Part shown: positions 34,606 to 45,074 of the stretch, one piece after another
Layout of the letters: every line of letters starts with the position of its first letter
How positions within the stretch are numbered: the stretch's first letter is position 1
NCBI RefSeq assembly: GCF_001623405.1
Contig: NZ_LUHG01000100.1
Location: forward strand, 219,708-283,707
DNA: 64,000 nucleotides
Direction: 5' to 3'
Origin: Hydrotalea flava
Lineage (GTDB): Bacteria > Bacteroidota > Bacteroidia > Chitinophagales > Chitinophagaceae
The notes under the pieces: generated by a model
What the model was told of the DNA's origin: nothing
Seen by the model: the letters and a program-made list of their open reading frames with translations, nothing else
Databases searched by the model: none
Program-made: the position numbers and the translations under genes

Positions 34606-35967
34606 TTATTCTATTAGTTTTTCTTTTAAAGATTCTACCATTTTATCAATATCTCCTGCACCGGCTGTTATCAGTAGCTCGGGCCGGTTCGTTGCTACCC
34701 AATGTATTAGTTCATCTTTCGATAGTAATAACACATTCGTACTATTCATTTTTTCTATCAACAATGCAGCATCAACGCCTGGAATGGGTAATTCTCGTGC
34801 CGGATAAATTGGCAGTAGAATTACCTGATCTGCATTTTGTAAACTTTTTGCAAAAGCATCCGCAAAATCTTTTGTTCTACTATATAAGTGTGGTTGAAAA
34901 ACCAAGACCATTTTTTTATTTGGATAAAGACTGCGTACACCATGAATAAGTGCATCCAATTCAGCAGGATGATGTGCATAATCATCTATAAAAACATGTT
35001 GAGCTGTTTTTAAAATGAATTCAAATCTTCTTTTAACTCCTTTAAATGTGCTTATGCTTTCTTTGATTAAATGGTCGGCAATACCTAATTGTTTGGCTAC
35101 GAGAATAGCAGCCAGGGCATTTTCAACATTATGCAAACCACCCATATTTAATTGAACGGATGTTAATTGCCAGTATTTTGCCTGAACCGTAAATACATAA
35201 CCACCCTCCTGAATTTGAATTTGTGAAGCATGCACATCGGCGTCGGGAGTTGATAAAGCATAATTGTAGTGCGCTACTGTTTTATTTAATTTGTCTGCAC
35301 ATGGTATTGTAGAATGATAAATTAAAGCTCCATCTTTTTTAATTTTTTTGGTAAAAGCAATAAAAGCATCTTCTACTGCTTCAGCTGTACCATAAATATC
35401 TAAATGGTCTGGATCAATTGCAGTAACAATAGCAATATTGGGCAAAAGTTTTAAAAAGCTTCTATCATATTCATCGGCCTCTACCACCACTACATTATTT
35501 TCACTGCTCCAGAAATTAGATTGATAGTTAGTAGAAATACCACCTAAAAATGCATTACAACCATAGCCTGAATGTCTGAGAATGTGCGCAATCATGGTAC
35601 TGGTAGTAGTTTTACCATGGGTACCACTAATACAAATATTAAAAGAATGAAGGGTAATCCATTGCAGCACATCGCTCCGTTTTACAATCAAATATTTTTT
35701 TTCGGCACAAAACACTAATTCTTTATTGTTTGCAGGTATTGCAGGTGTATATACCACCACATCTGTTTCAGCAGGAATAAGTTTGGTATTTTCTTGATAA
35801 TGTACAGCAATACCTTCAAGTTCTAATTGTTTCGTCAATGCGGTTTCGGTTCTGTCGTATCCACTTACATGCGCACCTTTAGCATGAAAATATCTTGCCA
35901 AAGCGCTCATGCCAATGCCGCCAATGCCAATAAAATAAACAGTCTGTATGTTTTTTAATTCAATCAT
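34606..35967 (-). CDS. murC: UDP-N-acetylmuramate--L-alanine ligase
   Basis: 453 residues, the first Mur ligase, which adds L-Ala to UDP-MurNAc in the cytoplasm. YFIGIGGIGMSALARY is the N-terminal nucleotide-sugar-binding loop; ISGTHGKTTT is the ATP P-loop; VVVEADEYDRSFL and DDYAHHPAELDA are family motifs. The start overlaps murG by 4 bp and ftsQ follows 2 bp after the stop. Confidence 0.96.
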   Translation of the reverse strand: MIELKNIQTVYFIGIGGIGMSALARYFHAKGAHVSGYDRTETALTKQLELEGIAVHYQENTKLIPAETDVVVYTPAIPANNKELVFCAEKKYLIVKRSDVLQWITLHSFNICISGTHGKTTTSTMIAHILRHSGYGCNAFLGGISTNYQSNFWSSENNVVVVEADEYDRSFLKLLPNIAIVTAIDPDHLDIYGTAEAVEDAFIAFTKKIKKDGALIYHSTIPCADKLNKTVAHYNYALSTPDADVHASQIQIQEGGYVFTVQAKYWQLTSVQLNMGGLHNVENALAAILVAKQLGIADHLIKESISTFKGVKRRFEFILKTAQHVFIDDYAHHPAELDALIHGVRSLYPNKKMVLVFQPHLYSRTKDFADAFAKSLQNADQVILLPIYPARELPIPGVDAALLIEKMNSTNVLLLSKDELIHWVATNRPELLITAGAGDIDKMVESLKEKLIE

Positions 35968-37049
35968 TGAATCGTTTCTAAAATTTTTTCAGCAATCATA
36001 TCTGCGGCATTCAACTTAGCCAGTGATGCAATATTTTTACTCAGTGTTTCCTGCAATGCCACATTTTGAATTAAATCAAGAATAGCAGGCACTAAGCCAG
36101 TATCAGCCTCATTGTCTTTTACCAACCGTGCAGCATTTTTTTGAACCAGATATTGTGCGTTAACGGTTTGATGATCTTCTGCTGCATATGGATAAGGTAC
36201 AAATACAACAGGTTTTTTCACTACACACAACTCAGCAACAGACAGGGCTCCTGCTCTTGAAACCACCACATCGGCAGCAGCATAAACCATATTCATTTTT
36301 TCAATAAAAGCTTGAATCCAAAATGAATTTGTTCCTTCTGCCAAATGCTTATATTGTTGATAGGTATGTTGCCCGGTTTGCCAAATTAGCTGTAATCCAT
36401 TGTCGGAAAACGATGCAATATTTTTTGCGATTGCATTATTAATACTTTTGGCACCAAGGCTTCCACCCAGAATTAAAATTGTTTTTTTGTTGTTCAATAA
36501 CCCAAAATATTTCAGCGCTTCATCTTTTGAAATTTTGTTATTGATGATTTCATCACGTACAGGATTACCTGAAATAATAATTTTTTCTTGAGGAAAATAT
36601 TTTTGCATGTCCTCAAAAGCAACAAATACGTATTGTACTTTCTTTGCCAGAAGCTGATTAGATTTACCGGCTAAGGAATTACTTTCATGTATAAATGTTG
36701 GAATACCCTTACGCTGTGCTGTTCGCAATACCGGGAAACTGGAGTATCCGCCTACACCAATCACAGCATCAGGTTTAAAATTGTTCAGTATTTGATTCAC
36801 TTGCCAAAAACTTTTAATCAATTTAAAGGGCAAGGAAAAGTTTTTAAAGAGATTGGCTCTGTTATATCCGGCAATATCAATTCCATTAATTTTATAACCC
36901 GCCTGTGGTATTTTTTCCATTTCCATTTTTCCCTTCGCACCAACAAACAATAACGAAACAGCAGCTTTTTTTTCAAGTGCTTTTGCTATGGCCAATGCCG
37001 GAAAAATATGTCCGCCGGTTCCTCCTCCGGCAATCAAAATTTTAAGCAT
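35964..37049 (-). CDS. murG: UDP-GlcNAc--lipid I N-acetylglucosaminyltransferase
   Basis: 361 residues. GGTGGHIFPALAIA at the N-terminus binds UDP-GlcNAc and the membrane carrier, GVGGYSSFP is the second Gly-rich loop, and VVSRAGALSVAELCVVKKP is the C-terminal donor site. It makes lipid II from lipid I on the inner face of the inner membrane. Coupled to murC by a 4-bp overlap. Confidence 0.96.
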   Translation of the reverse strand: MLKILIAGGGTGGHIFPALAIAKALEKKAAVSLLFVGAKGKMEMEKIPQAGYKINGIDIAGYNRANLFKNFSLPFKLIKSFWQVNQILNNFKPDAVIGVGGYSSFPVLRTAQRKGIPTFIHESNSLAGKSNQLLAKKVQYVFVAFEDMQKYFPQEKIIISGNPVRDEIINNKISKDEALKYFGLLNNKKTILILGGSLGAKSINNAIAKNIASFSDNGLQLIWQTGQHTYQQYKHLAEGTNSFWIQAFIEKMNMVYAAADVVVSRAGALSVAELCVVKKPVVFVPYPYAAEDHQTVNAQYLVQKNAARLVKDNEADTGLVPAILDLIQNVALQETLSKNIASLAKLNAADMIAEKILETIQ

Positions 37050-37090
37050 TCGTTATTAATTGTTGTATCATAATATTATACAATTTAGAA

Positions 37091-38404
37091 TCAAGCGTTT
37101 TGTAATGGTGCCTGAACTAACTTTTCATTTATATTTTGTTTCTCGTCTTCATTGGTTTTACCTTCTAACTGTTCAACATTTCTTGCTACACTTAGAATAA
37201 TACCTATCGATGCGCAAGTAAATAAGAAAGAGCTTCCCCCCATACTAATTAAGGGTAGTGTAACGCCGGTAACGGGTACCATATTTACATTCACTGCCAT
37301 ATTTGCCATGGCCTGTATAACAAAGGTAAAGCTGAGTGCCAGCGCTAAAAATGCACCAAATGCATAAGGGCATCTTCTGAAAATACTGATACATCTGAAT
37401 AAAAAAAGTAAGTAAATAAAAATAACAAACCCGCCTCCTAACAGGCCATACTCTTCAATAATGATGGCATAAATAAAATCATTATAAGCCTGCGGTAAAT
37501 AATTCCGTTGTCTGCTATTACCAGGACCTAATCCCAATAAAACACCTCCATTGGCAATGGCAATTTTAGCCTGCTGTACCTGATAAGGTACTTCTGCATT
37601 GTTGGAATAAATAAAATCCTGTACCCTTTTTACCCAGGTAGATACCCGACCATATGAGCTTAGTTTTTCTATGTTTTCTGTTTTAAAGTTATTGTCAGCT
37701 TTTACCGGTTTGTAAGTAGTAATAGCAATGGTAATAATGATCATAACCGGAATGGAAGCCACCATCAATAATAAAAGAATGTGTTTAATACTTACACGGC
37801 CAATAAACATGAGTAATAAAGAAGTGGCACCTGTTAATAATGCATTTGACAAATTAGCAGGCATAATGAAAGCACAAACCAGAATAACCGGAATAACAAT
37901 GGGGATGAACCCTTCTTTAAAATCTTTGATTACCCGTTGTTTTTTACTCAGCATTTTAGATAAATACATAAACAAAGCCAGCTTGGCAAAATCACTGGTT
38001 TGAAAAGTCATGTTAATAATGGGCAGTCGAATCCATCTGCTTCCCTCATTAATTCGGGTACCAAATAATAAAGTATATAACAATAATGGAATGGAAATCA
38101 GAAACAATATTGTTGCTACTCTTGAAAAAATGGTATAATTAACTCTGTGCAAGAAATAAATAATCAGCATACCCATTACCATAAAAGCCAGTTGCTTAAA
38201 TAAATAAATCTCATTATTGCCTTTATTCATTTTATAAGCAAGTGAACCGGTTGCACTATATACCACAAGTACTGATATTAAAGCCAGTAAAATAACGATA
38301 CCCCATATGTATTTATCACCTCTTGTTTTTTGCAAGAGTTGTCCCTTCATACCTTCTATTGAAGATATTTGTGTAAAAAGTGTATCGCTATTTGCCTGAC
38401 TCAT
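37091..38404 (-). CDS. ftsW: SEDS-family septal peptidoglycan glycosyltransferase FtsW
   Basis: 437 residues with about ten transmembrane helices and a long periplasmic loop around 240-290. GPGNSRQRNYLPQAYNDFIYA and GVTLPLISMGGSSFLF are SEDS signatures; the catalytic Asp region lies in the large loop. It polymerises lipid II at the septum together with the class B PBP encoded in the same cluster. The stop is 41 bp from murG, and murD lies 3 bp upstream. Confidence 0.95.
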   Translation of the reverse strand: MSQANSDTLFTQISSIEGMKGQLLQKTRGDKYIWGIVILLALISVLVVYSATGSLAYKMNKGNNEIYLFKQLAFMVMGMLIIYFLHRVNYTIFSRVATILFLISIPLLLYTLLFGTRINEGSRWIRLPIINMTFQTSDFAKLALFMYLSKMLSKKQRVIKDFKEGFIPIVIPVILVCAFIMPANLSNALLTGATSLLLMFIGRVSIKHILLLLMVASIPVMIIITIAITTYKPVKADNNFKTENIEKLSSYGRVSTWVKRVQDFIYSNNAEVPYQVQQAKIAIANGGVLLGLGPGNSRQRNYLPQAYNDFIYAIIIEEYGLLGGGFVIFIYLLFLFRCISIFRRCPYAFGAFLALALSFTFVIQAMANMAVNVNMVPVTGVTLPLISMGGSSFLFTCASIGIILSVARNVEQLEGKTNEDEKQNINEKLVQAPLQNA

Positions 38405-38407
38405 TTT

Positions 38408-39793
38408 TTATAAATCTTTTACAGCAACTTTAAATTGATTACCCCTGTCTTCAAAATTTTTAAACAGGTCAAAGCTGGCACAGGCAGGGCTTAATAAGAC
38501 AACATCGCCCTTTGTTGCCAATTTAAAAGATTGTTCTACTGCATCTTTTGCGGAAGCTGTTTCGATGATTACCGGAACAACATTTTTAAAAGCAGTAACA
38601 ATTTTTTTATTGTCGGTACCCATGCAAACAATTGCTTTTACCTTTTCTCTCACCAGGTCGGTAATCAGGCTATAATCGTTTCCTTTATCAACACCGCCCA
38701 GGATAAGAATAGTAGGCTTGTTCATACTCTCCAAAGCAAACCAGGTACTGTTTACATTGGTTGCCTTACTATCATTAATAAATTCAACACCGCGAACGGT
38801 TGCTACAAACTCCATTCGATGCGCAAGGCTTTGAAAATCATTCACAGCCTCTCTAATTTTTTCTTTTCTGATTCCTACTGTTGTAGCAGCAATACACGCA
38901 GCCATTGTGTTGTAAGTGTTATGCTTCCCTTTTAAAGCAAAATCATAAATGCTCATGCTTACGCGTTCTTCCTGAATGCGTAACATCATTTGATCTCCTT
39001 TTAGGTAAGCTCCGTTTTTAATTTCGTGTTTCATAGAGAATGGTAAGGGGTTAGTATGAGTGATTGAAATTTTGTTTAATTCTTTTTTAATAACATTGTC
39101 ATCATCGCAATAAATAAAATAATCATCGGTAGTTTGATTTTCAATAATCCTAAACTTACTGTTGATGTAGTTTTGAAAATTATATTCGTATCTGTCTAAA
39201 TGATCTTCTGTAATATTGAGCAGTACAGCAACATGTGGCTTAAAGGCAATAATATCATCTAATTGAAAAGAACTGATTTCGGCAACATACCATTGCTTAG
39301 AAGCTAATGCAACCTGTTTCGCAAATGAAATACCAATATTACCTACCATTGCACAATCCATTCCTGCCTTATCCAGAATATGATACGTTAATGCTGTGGT
39401 AGTACTTTTACCATTACTACCGGTTATTGCAATGATCTTGCTTTCGCCACAATACCGGTATGCCAATTCCACTTCACTGATAACGGGTATGTCTTTTTGT
39501 TTAACTTTTTTTATTATTTCATTTTTATCGGCTATTCCCGGACTTTTTACAACAATAGCTGCTTCTTCTATTTTATGAATTGAATGTAATTGCTCTTCAA
39601 ACTCAATTCCAAATTGTTGCAACTCGAGTTTGTATTTTTCAGCAATCGTATTACCATCAGATACAAAGACTGAAAACCCTTTCTGCTTTGCAAGAATAGC
39701 AGCACCAACACCACTTTCGCCAGCACCTAATACTACTAACTTTCGATTAGCAGGGTTTTTAAAATCAATATGTTTAAATACATCTGGATGCAT
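38408..39793 (-). CDS. murD: UDP-N-acetylmuramoylalanine--D-glutamate ligase
   Basis: 461 residues. VVLGAGESGVGAAILA is the N-terminal sugar-nucleotide site, ITGSNGKSTTTALTYHIL the ATP P-loop and NITEDHLDRYEYNFQNYINSK (key part NITEDHLDRYE) the central-domain motif. The C-terminal LLSPACASFDLFKNFEDRG is typical MurD. It adds D-Glu to UDP-MurNAc-L-Ala. Located between mraY and ftsW. Confidence 0.96.
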   Translation of the reverse strand: MHPDVFKHIDFKNPANRKLVVLGAGESGVGAAILAKQKGFSVFVSDGNTIAEKYKLELQQFGIEFEEQLHSIHKIEEAAIVVKSPGIADKNEIIKKVKQKDIPVISEVELAYRYCGESKIIAITGSNGKSTTTALTYHILDKAGMDCAMVGNIGISFAKQVALASKQWYVAEISSFQLDDIIAFKPHVAVLLNITEDHLDRYEYNFQNYINSKFRIIENQTTDDYFIYCDDDNVIKKELNKISITHTNPLPFSMKHEIKNGAYLKGDQMMLRIQEERVSMSIYDFALKGKHNTYNTMAACIAATTVGIRKEKIREAVNDFQSLAHRMEFVATVRGVEFINDSKATNVNSTWFALESMNKPTILILGGVDKGNDYSLITDLVREKVKAIVCMGTDNKKIVTAFKNVVPVIIETASAKDAVEQSFKLATKGDVVLLSPACASFDLFKNFEDRGNQFKVAVKDL

Positions 39794-39802
39794 GGTATGA
39801 TA

Positions 39803-41116
39803 CTATCTAATTTTTAAGGTTACAATTGACAACAGCACACAAAAGATGGTTATAATCCAAAATCGTACAGCAATTTTACTTTCATGAAAACCTTTTTTCT
39901 GATAATGATGATGCAAAGGACTCATGAGAAAAATTCGCCTGCCTTCGCCAAACTTTTTCTTGGTGTATTTAAAATAAACCACCTGAATAATTACACTTAA
40001 TTCTTCAATTAAAAACACACCACAAAAAATTGGTATCAATAATTCTTTCCGAACAATAATTGCCAATGAGGCAATAATTCCGCCTAACGCAAGGCTGCCG
40101 GTATCGCCCATAAAAACTTGTGCAGGATACGCATTGTACCATAAAAATCCAATACAGGCGCCAACAAATGCACCAACAAAAATGGAGAGTTCGCCCAAAT
40201 TGGGGATATACATGATATTTAAATATTCAGCAAACTTGAAATTACCACTCACATAAACGAATATGCCCAATCCTGCACCAATAATGGCACTTACACCTGC
40301 TGCCAGTCCATCTAAACCGTCTGTTATATTTGCACCGTTTGAAACAGCAGCAATGATGAATGTTACAATTAATATATAAATAATCCAGGTATAAGCCTCG
40401 GCTCTGTTACCCATCCAACTAATTAATTTGCTATAATTAAATTCATGATTTTTGGTAAATGGAATGGTGGTAATGGGTGTTTTTACTTCAACAAATCTTC
40501 TGCTCTCGCCTTCAATATTTTTGGTAACAACATTAGAGCCTCTTGCTACCATTTCACCGGGATGCAACGATTTGTTTACTTCTTTCGTAATAATTTCTCG
40601 TTCAACCGTTACATTACTATTAAAATATAAAGTGGCGCCAATAATAATACCCAAGCCAACCTGCCCAATAACTTTACTGACTCCGGCCAAACCATCACTG
40701 TCTTTCTTTTTGTATTGTTCACCCCGTTTACCTGCTAGCCTTCTTGCTTTAATTTTAAAATAATCATCTAAAAAACCAATTATTCCAAGCCATACTGTAC
40801 AAAGCAACATGAGGCGTATGTAAACCTTACTTAAATCGGCAAATAACAAAGTTGGAATTATAATCGCCAATAAAATAATTATACCCCCCATAGTAGGAGT
40901 TCCCTTTTTCTGTTGCTCTCCTGCCAAACCCAAATCACGCACCGTTTCACCAATTTGTTTATTCTTCAAAAAAATAATTATCCTTTTACCATAAACTGTA
41001 GTAATAATTAACGATAATAATATAGCCATAGCTGCTCTGAAGGTGAGGTATTGAAATACACCTGCCCCCATTATGTTGAAGTGTTGTTTAAGCCAGCTAA
41101 ATAATTCGTATAACAT
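39803..41116 (-). CDS. mraY: Phospho-N-acetylmuramoyl-pentapeptide transferase
   Basis: 437 residues against 360 in E. coli, an integral membrane enzyme with about ten helices that forms lipid I from undecaprenyl phosphate. [18 protein letters not shown] (motif GTPTMGG), [12 protein letters not shown] with the catalytic Asp pair, [12 protein letters not shown] and [12 protein letters not shown] are all present. The extra length is mainly a hydrophilic segment of roughly 55-65 residues at about 180-245, before the helix leading to NITDGLDGL. It is probably lineage-typical. Confidence 0.95.
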   Translation of the reverse strand: MLYELFSWLKQHFNIMGAGVFQYLTFRAAMAILLSLIITTVYGKRIIIFLKNKQIGETVRDLGLAGEQQKKGTPTMGGIIILLAIIIPTLLFADLSKVYIRLMLLCTVWLGIIGFLDDYFKIKARRLAGKRGEQYKKKDSDGLAGVSKVIGQVGLGIIIGATLYFNSNVTVEREIITKEVNKSLHPGEMVARGSNVVTKNIEGESRRFVEVKTPITTIPFTKNHEFNYSKLISWMGNRAEAYTWIIYILIVTFIIAAVSNGANITDGLDGLAAGVSAIIGAGLGIFVYVSGNFKFAEYLNIMYIPNLGELSIFVGAFVGACIGFLWYNAYPAQVFMGDTGSLALGGIIASLAIIVRKELLIPIFCGVFLIEELSVIIQVVYFKYTKKKFGEGRRIFLMSPLHHHYQKKGFHESKIAVRFWIITIFCVLLSIVTLKIR

Positions 41117-41146
41117 ATTCTATATTATTATCAGTCAAATATTAAT

Positions 41147-42607
41147 TCATTCAGATTTTGAAAACATTTCCTGTAACACTTGTTTATCATCAAACGGATA
41201 TTTTACGCCATTAATTTCCTGGTATTTTTCGTGACCTTTTCCTGCAATCAGAATAATATCACCTGAATTAGCCATTTTAACGGCTTGTTCAATCGCTTGT
41301 TTTCTATCAGGTATGGTTACATATTTTTTTTTTGCAGCAGTGGTTAAGCCTTTCTCCATATCAGCAAGTATATCTAATGGATTTTCTGTTCTTGGGTTAT
41401 CGCTGGTAAAAATGGCTTTACTGCTTAAATCGCAGGCTGCTTGCGCCATAATGGGTCTTTTGGTTTTATCCCTATCACCACCGCAACCCACTACCGTTAT
41501 GATTTGCTGAAAATCTTTTTTTAATTTTATCAGTGTAGTTAATACATTTTCTAAAGCATCTGGTGTATGCGCATAATCAACAATTCCTATAACCTGATTT
41601 TTACTTATAATGTAATCAAACCTTCCCTCTGCTCCGGTTATACCACTGAGAACAGTTAATATTTTTTCGGAATCTTCTTTTAAACATAATGCAGTACCAT
41701 ATACAGCCAATAAATTGTATGCATTAAATTCACCAATAAGCCTGAAATGAACCTCTTGCTTATTGATAAGCATTTGTAAACCCGTTAAAGCATTATCTAA
41801 AATTTTTCCTTTAAAATCAGATGAGGCTTTTAAACTGTAATAATATTTTACAGCTCTGGTGTTTTGCAACATTAATTCACCACGTTTATCATCTTTATTA
41901 GAAAGTGCAAAAGCATTTTCTGTTAAATTATCAAAAAAGCTTTTTTTAACTCGGATATATTCTTCAAATGTTTTGTGATAATCTAAATGATCGAGTGTTA
42001 TATTCGTAAATATTGCGCCTTTGAACTGCAGACCGGTTATTCTATGTTGATGAATGGCATGACTGCTGCATTCCATAAACACATGCGAACAATTTTCAGT
42101 AACCATTCTTTGCAATAATGCATTTAAGCTGATGGCATCTGGTGTGGTATGTGTGGCAGGAATAATGTTTTGATTGATTTGATTCTGAACAGTACTAATT
42201 AATCCGCATGAATAACCCAACCCTGAAAAAAGTTTATACAGCAAGGTAGCTACCGTTGTTTTTCCGTTGGTACCGGTTACACCCACCAATGTTAATTTTT
42301 CAGATGGACAATCATAAAAATTATGAGCCATAAATGCTACCGCTTCATGAGAACTATTTACTTTAATGTAAGTAATATCTTTTTCAAATTGAAGTGGTAA
42401 TACTTCAGCAACAATAACAATTGCACCGTTAGCAATAGCCGCCTCAATAAATAAATGGCCATCTGCCTGTTCGCCTTTAATGGCAATAAACACAGCATTG
42501 CTTATTACTTTGCGGGAATCAATATATAAACCAGATATTTCCATATCGGTATTACCATATACTTCCTGCAAACGCACTTTATATAATATGTCCTGCAATA
42601 GCTTCAT
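41147..42607 (-). CDS. murE: UDP-N-acetylmuramoyl-tripeptide synthetase (meso-DAP-adding)
   Basis: 486 residues. The ATP P-loop is GVTGTNGKTTVATLLY. DNPRTENP in the C-terminal domain is the motif that selects meso-diaminopimelate over lysine, so the wall is predicted to be of the A1-gamma DAP type. It is preceded 5 bp by ftsI. No murF follows, as in other Bacteroidota where murF lies elsewhere. Confidence 0.96.
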   Translation of the reverse strand: MKLLQDILYKVRLQEVYGNTDMEISGLYIDSRKVISNAVFIAIKGEQADGHLFIEAAIANGAIVIVAEVLPLQFEKDITYIKVNSSHEAVAFMAHNFYDCPSEKLTLVGVTGTNGKTTVATLLYKLFSGLGYSCGLISTVQNQINQNIIPATHTTPDAISLNALLQRMVTENCSHVFMECSSHAIHQHRITGLQFKGAIFTNITLDHLDYHKTFEEYIRVKKSFFDNLTENAFALSNKDDKRGELMLQNTRAVKYYYSLKASSDFKGKILDNALTGLQMLINKQEVHFRLIGEFNAYNLLAVYGTALCLKEDSEKILTVLSGITGAEGRFDYIISKNQVIGIVDYAHTPDALENVLTTLIKLKKDFQQIITVVGCGGDRDKTKRPIMAQAACDLSSKAIFTSDNPRTENPLDILADMEKGLTTAAKKKYVTIPDRKQAIEQAVKMANSGDIILIAGKGHEKYQEINGVKYPFDDKQVLQEMFSKSE

Positions 42608-42612
42608 GCTGT

Positions 42613-44721
42613 TTAATTTAATGCTACAGTTAAGGTTTGCCCTTTTGAAATGGTTTCACCCGGCATAATAGACTGATCAGTTACTTTACCTACTCCTTTT
42701 GCATTTACTTTTAGCCCCATATTTCCGCATAAATACATTACATCTTTTAATCCCATACCCTTTAATGAAGGCATGCGATAGGGTTGAATTTTTTTACTGT
42801 AAAGAATTGCGCTACCAGATGTTCCGGCAATGCCAGCCCAATCGTCTATAACAGAAACCGAATCAGTTGTTTTTATTTTGAGTGATTTTGTAATACGCAA
42901 CAAATCATTTTTATAACCTACATAATTAAAATGGGTGCTATCGTTTTTAGTAGCAGCAAAACGGGTGCTGCTCTGTTTAACATAAAGCGTATAAAGTCTG
43001 TCTGCAATTTCTTTAAACACAACACCAGCCACTGCTGCACCATAAAAAACTTTTGCAAAAGGCTTATTTTTGATTACTACAATGCAGGTATACTGCGGGT
43101 TGTTGGCGGGGAAATAACCTGCAAATGAAGATTGATAAACTTTATCTGCATATCCTTTATTTGCATCTGCTACCAAAGCGGTACCGGTTTTACCTGCAAC
43201 AGTATAGGGTGTATTTTTAAAAAGCTCTTTAGCAGTACCATTTGTACATACGCCTTCCAAACATGATTGAACTTGTTTTAAAGTAGTATTACTGCAAACT
43301 TTATCAATAAGTGTTACTGGTTCAATTTTCTTTAATACATTACCTTCTTCTACAATTGCGTTGACCAAATAGGGTTTCATCATTACACCGTTGTTGGCAA
43401 TAGCATTGTATAATGTGAGTGTTTGCAAGGGCGTAACCTCCACATTGTATCCAAATGCCATCCAAGGTAATGTAGTAGCACTCCAACTTCTGCTTCCGGG
43501 TTTAATGATGGTAGAATTTCTTTCTCCAACCAAATCAATTCCGGTAGTTTCATCCAATCTAAAATCATGTAATTTTTTAATGAATGATCGTGGATTATTT
43601 TTATAGGCATCCAACGCCATTTCGGCCATCCCAACATTTGAACTGAGTTCAAATGCATGTTTTGCAGTAACTTCAAAATGTCCATGTTGTTCTGCATCAT
43701 AAATGGTTCTATCGGCAATTTTTAATGTACCGCCATGCAGGTTTACAGTTTGACCTAATGTAATTTTTTTATCTTCTAATAAAGCCATTAATGTTGCCAG
43801 TTTAAAAGTTGATCCAGGCTCTGATGCATTGATGGCATAGTTATAATTTTCATAATAATTACCATCAGTACCTTTACCCAGGTTGGCCATTGCTTTAATT
43901 TTACCGGTAGCTGTTTCCATTACAATGGCGCAACCATGTTGTGCATCGTTTTGTACCAACATTTTCATGAGTGCATTTTCGGTAACTTCCTGAATCAACA
44001 CATCAATATTTGTAATTATATCTTTTCCGTTTATTGCTTCTGTTTCGTAACCGTCATCTACCGGAACTCCCACTCCACCTGCAATGTATCGAACAAGGCG
44101 GCTTCCTGATTTGCCACGTAAAATACTATCATAACTTAATTCCAATCCCACTTTAAATGAATCCCGATCTAAGCCGATGGTTCTAAAAGCCAGCATTTTA
44201 TATGGATTGAGCCGGATACTTTTATCATCAGCAATAAATCCGCTTTTATTTTTTCCCAAACGAACCAATGGAAAGTTTTTTAGTGTTGTGTATTGCTGAT
44301 AGGTAATACTTCTTTTTAATAAAAAATAACGAAACTTCGCTCTGTAACCTTTCAGTAAAATTCTTTTATAACCTGCGGCAGATTCATCTTTAAAAAGATT
44401 GGCGAGTGAAATGCTGAGCGAATCAATATTTTCTCTGAACCTTTTTCCATTTTTTTCACGTAATCCATCAGCGCCAAAATCTACATATATATCAAATTGC
44501 GGAATACTGGTACTTAACATTTCGCCATCCTCACTATAAATGGTACCTCGCTCTGCATCGGTTTCTACATAACGTTCATGCAAACTGTCGCTTAAACTTT
44601 GCCAGTATTTTCCCTGTACCTGCTGAATATAAACGGCTTTGGCAAATATGGTAATACCAACCGCTACAATTAAAATGTAGGTTAGATATACTCTCCATAA
44701 TATGTCGCGTTTTACATCCAT
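42613..44721 (-). CDS. ftsI: Septal class B penicillin-binding protein with C-terminal PASTA domain
   Basis: 702 residues. One membrane anchor at about 11-30, a dimerisation domain to about 225, then the transpeptidase with Ser304-x-x-Lys307 (STFK), SSN at 360-362 and KTG at 511-513. A PASTA domain occupies about 640-702 (PSLKGMGLKDVMYLC to GETISKGQTLTVAL), as in SpoVD/PBP2x-type proteins and unlike E. coli FtsI. It crosslinks septal peptidoglycan with FtsW. It lies between the ftsL-like gene (6 bp) and murE (5 bp). Confidence 0.95.
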   Translation of the reverse strand: MDVKRDILWRVYLTYILIVAVGITIFAKAVYIQQVQGKYWQSLSDSLHERYVETDAERGTIYSEDGEMLSTSIPQFDIYVDFGADGLREKNGKRFRENIDSLSISLANLFKDESAAGYKRILLKGYRAKFRYFLLKRSITYQQYTTLKNFPLVRLGKNKSGFIADDKSIRLNPYKMLAFRTIGLDRDSFKVGLELSYDSILRGKSGSRLVRYIAGGVGVPVDDGYETEAINGKDIITNIDVLIQEVTENALMKMLVQNDAQHGCAIVMETATGKIKAMANLGKGTDGNYYENYNYAINASEPGSTFKLATLMALLEDKKITLGQTVNLHGGTLKIADRTIYDAEQHGHFEVTAKHAFELSSNVGMAEMALDAYKNNPRSFIKKLHDFRLDETTGIDLVGERNSTIIKPGSRSWSATTLPWMAFGYNVEVTPLQTLTLYNAIANNGVMMKPYLVNAIVEEGNVLKKIEPVTLIDKVCSNTTLKQVQSCLEGVCTNGTAKELFKNTPYTVAGKTGTALVADANKGYADKVYQSSFAGYFPANNPQYTCIVVIKNKPFAKVFYGAAVAGVVFKEIADRLYTLYVKQSSTRFAATKNDSTHFNYVGYKNDLLRITKSLKIKTTDSVSVIDDWAGIAGTSGSAILYSKKIQPYRMPSLKGMGLKDVMYLCGNMGLKVNAKGVGKVTDQSIMPGETISKGQTLTVALN

Positions 44722-44727
44722 TTTATA

Positions 44728-45057
44728 CTAATTTTTTTTAGTATATAATTTAACTGGTAATTCTTTGTTAATCTGAATACCCATTGGTTCAACTTTTTTT
44801 AAAATTTCTGTTTCTTCAGTTTTAAACATCACTTCACTTTTCAGTGTTTTGTATTGATATTGTAAATCTTTGATATCATTTTTTGTTTTACTGATATCTC
44901 GAATTGTTTTATCAGCAACATGGCCATTAGCGATATACAAAACTGCCAAAAAACTAATGAATAAAATAAAAAGCAGATTATTGGTAATCCATTCAGAATT
45001 AAAAAGCCTTTGCAATGGCTTTCCGTTTTTATTTTCTGTTTTATTATTCGTATTCAT
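44728..45057 (-). CDS. FtsL-like cell division protein
   Basis: 109 residues. A basic, hydrophilic N-terminus of about 27 residues, one transmembrane helix at about 28-48 (NNLLFILFISFLAVLYIANG) and a periplasmic coiled-coil-like stretch (IRDISKTKNDIKDLQYQYKTLKSEV, about 55-80) match FtsL topology. FtsL sequences are poorly conserved; the call rests on size, topology and position between rsmH and ftsI. It would bind FtsQ and a FtsB-like partner and activate FtsWI. Confidence 0.8.
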   Translation of the reverse strand: MNTNNKTENKNGKPLQRLFNSEWITNNLLFILFISFLAVLYIANGHVADKTIRDISKTKNDIKDLQYQYKTLKSEVMFKTEETEILKKVEPMGIQINKELPVKLYTKKN

Positions 45058-45074
45058 GGTATTGAATCATGCTT

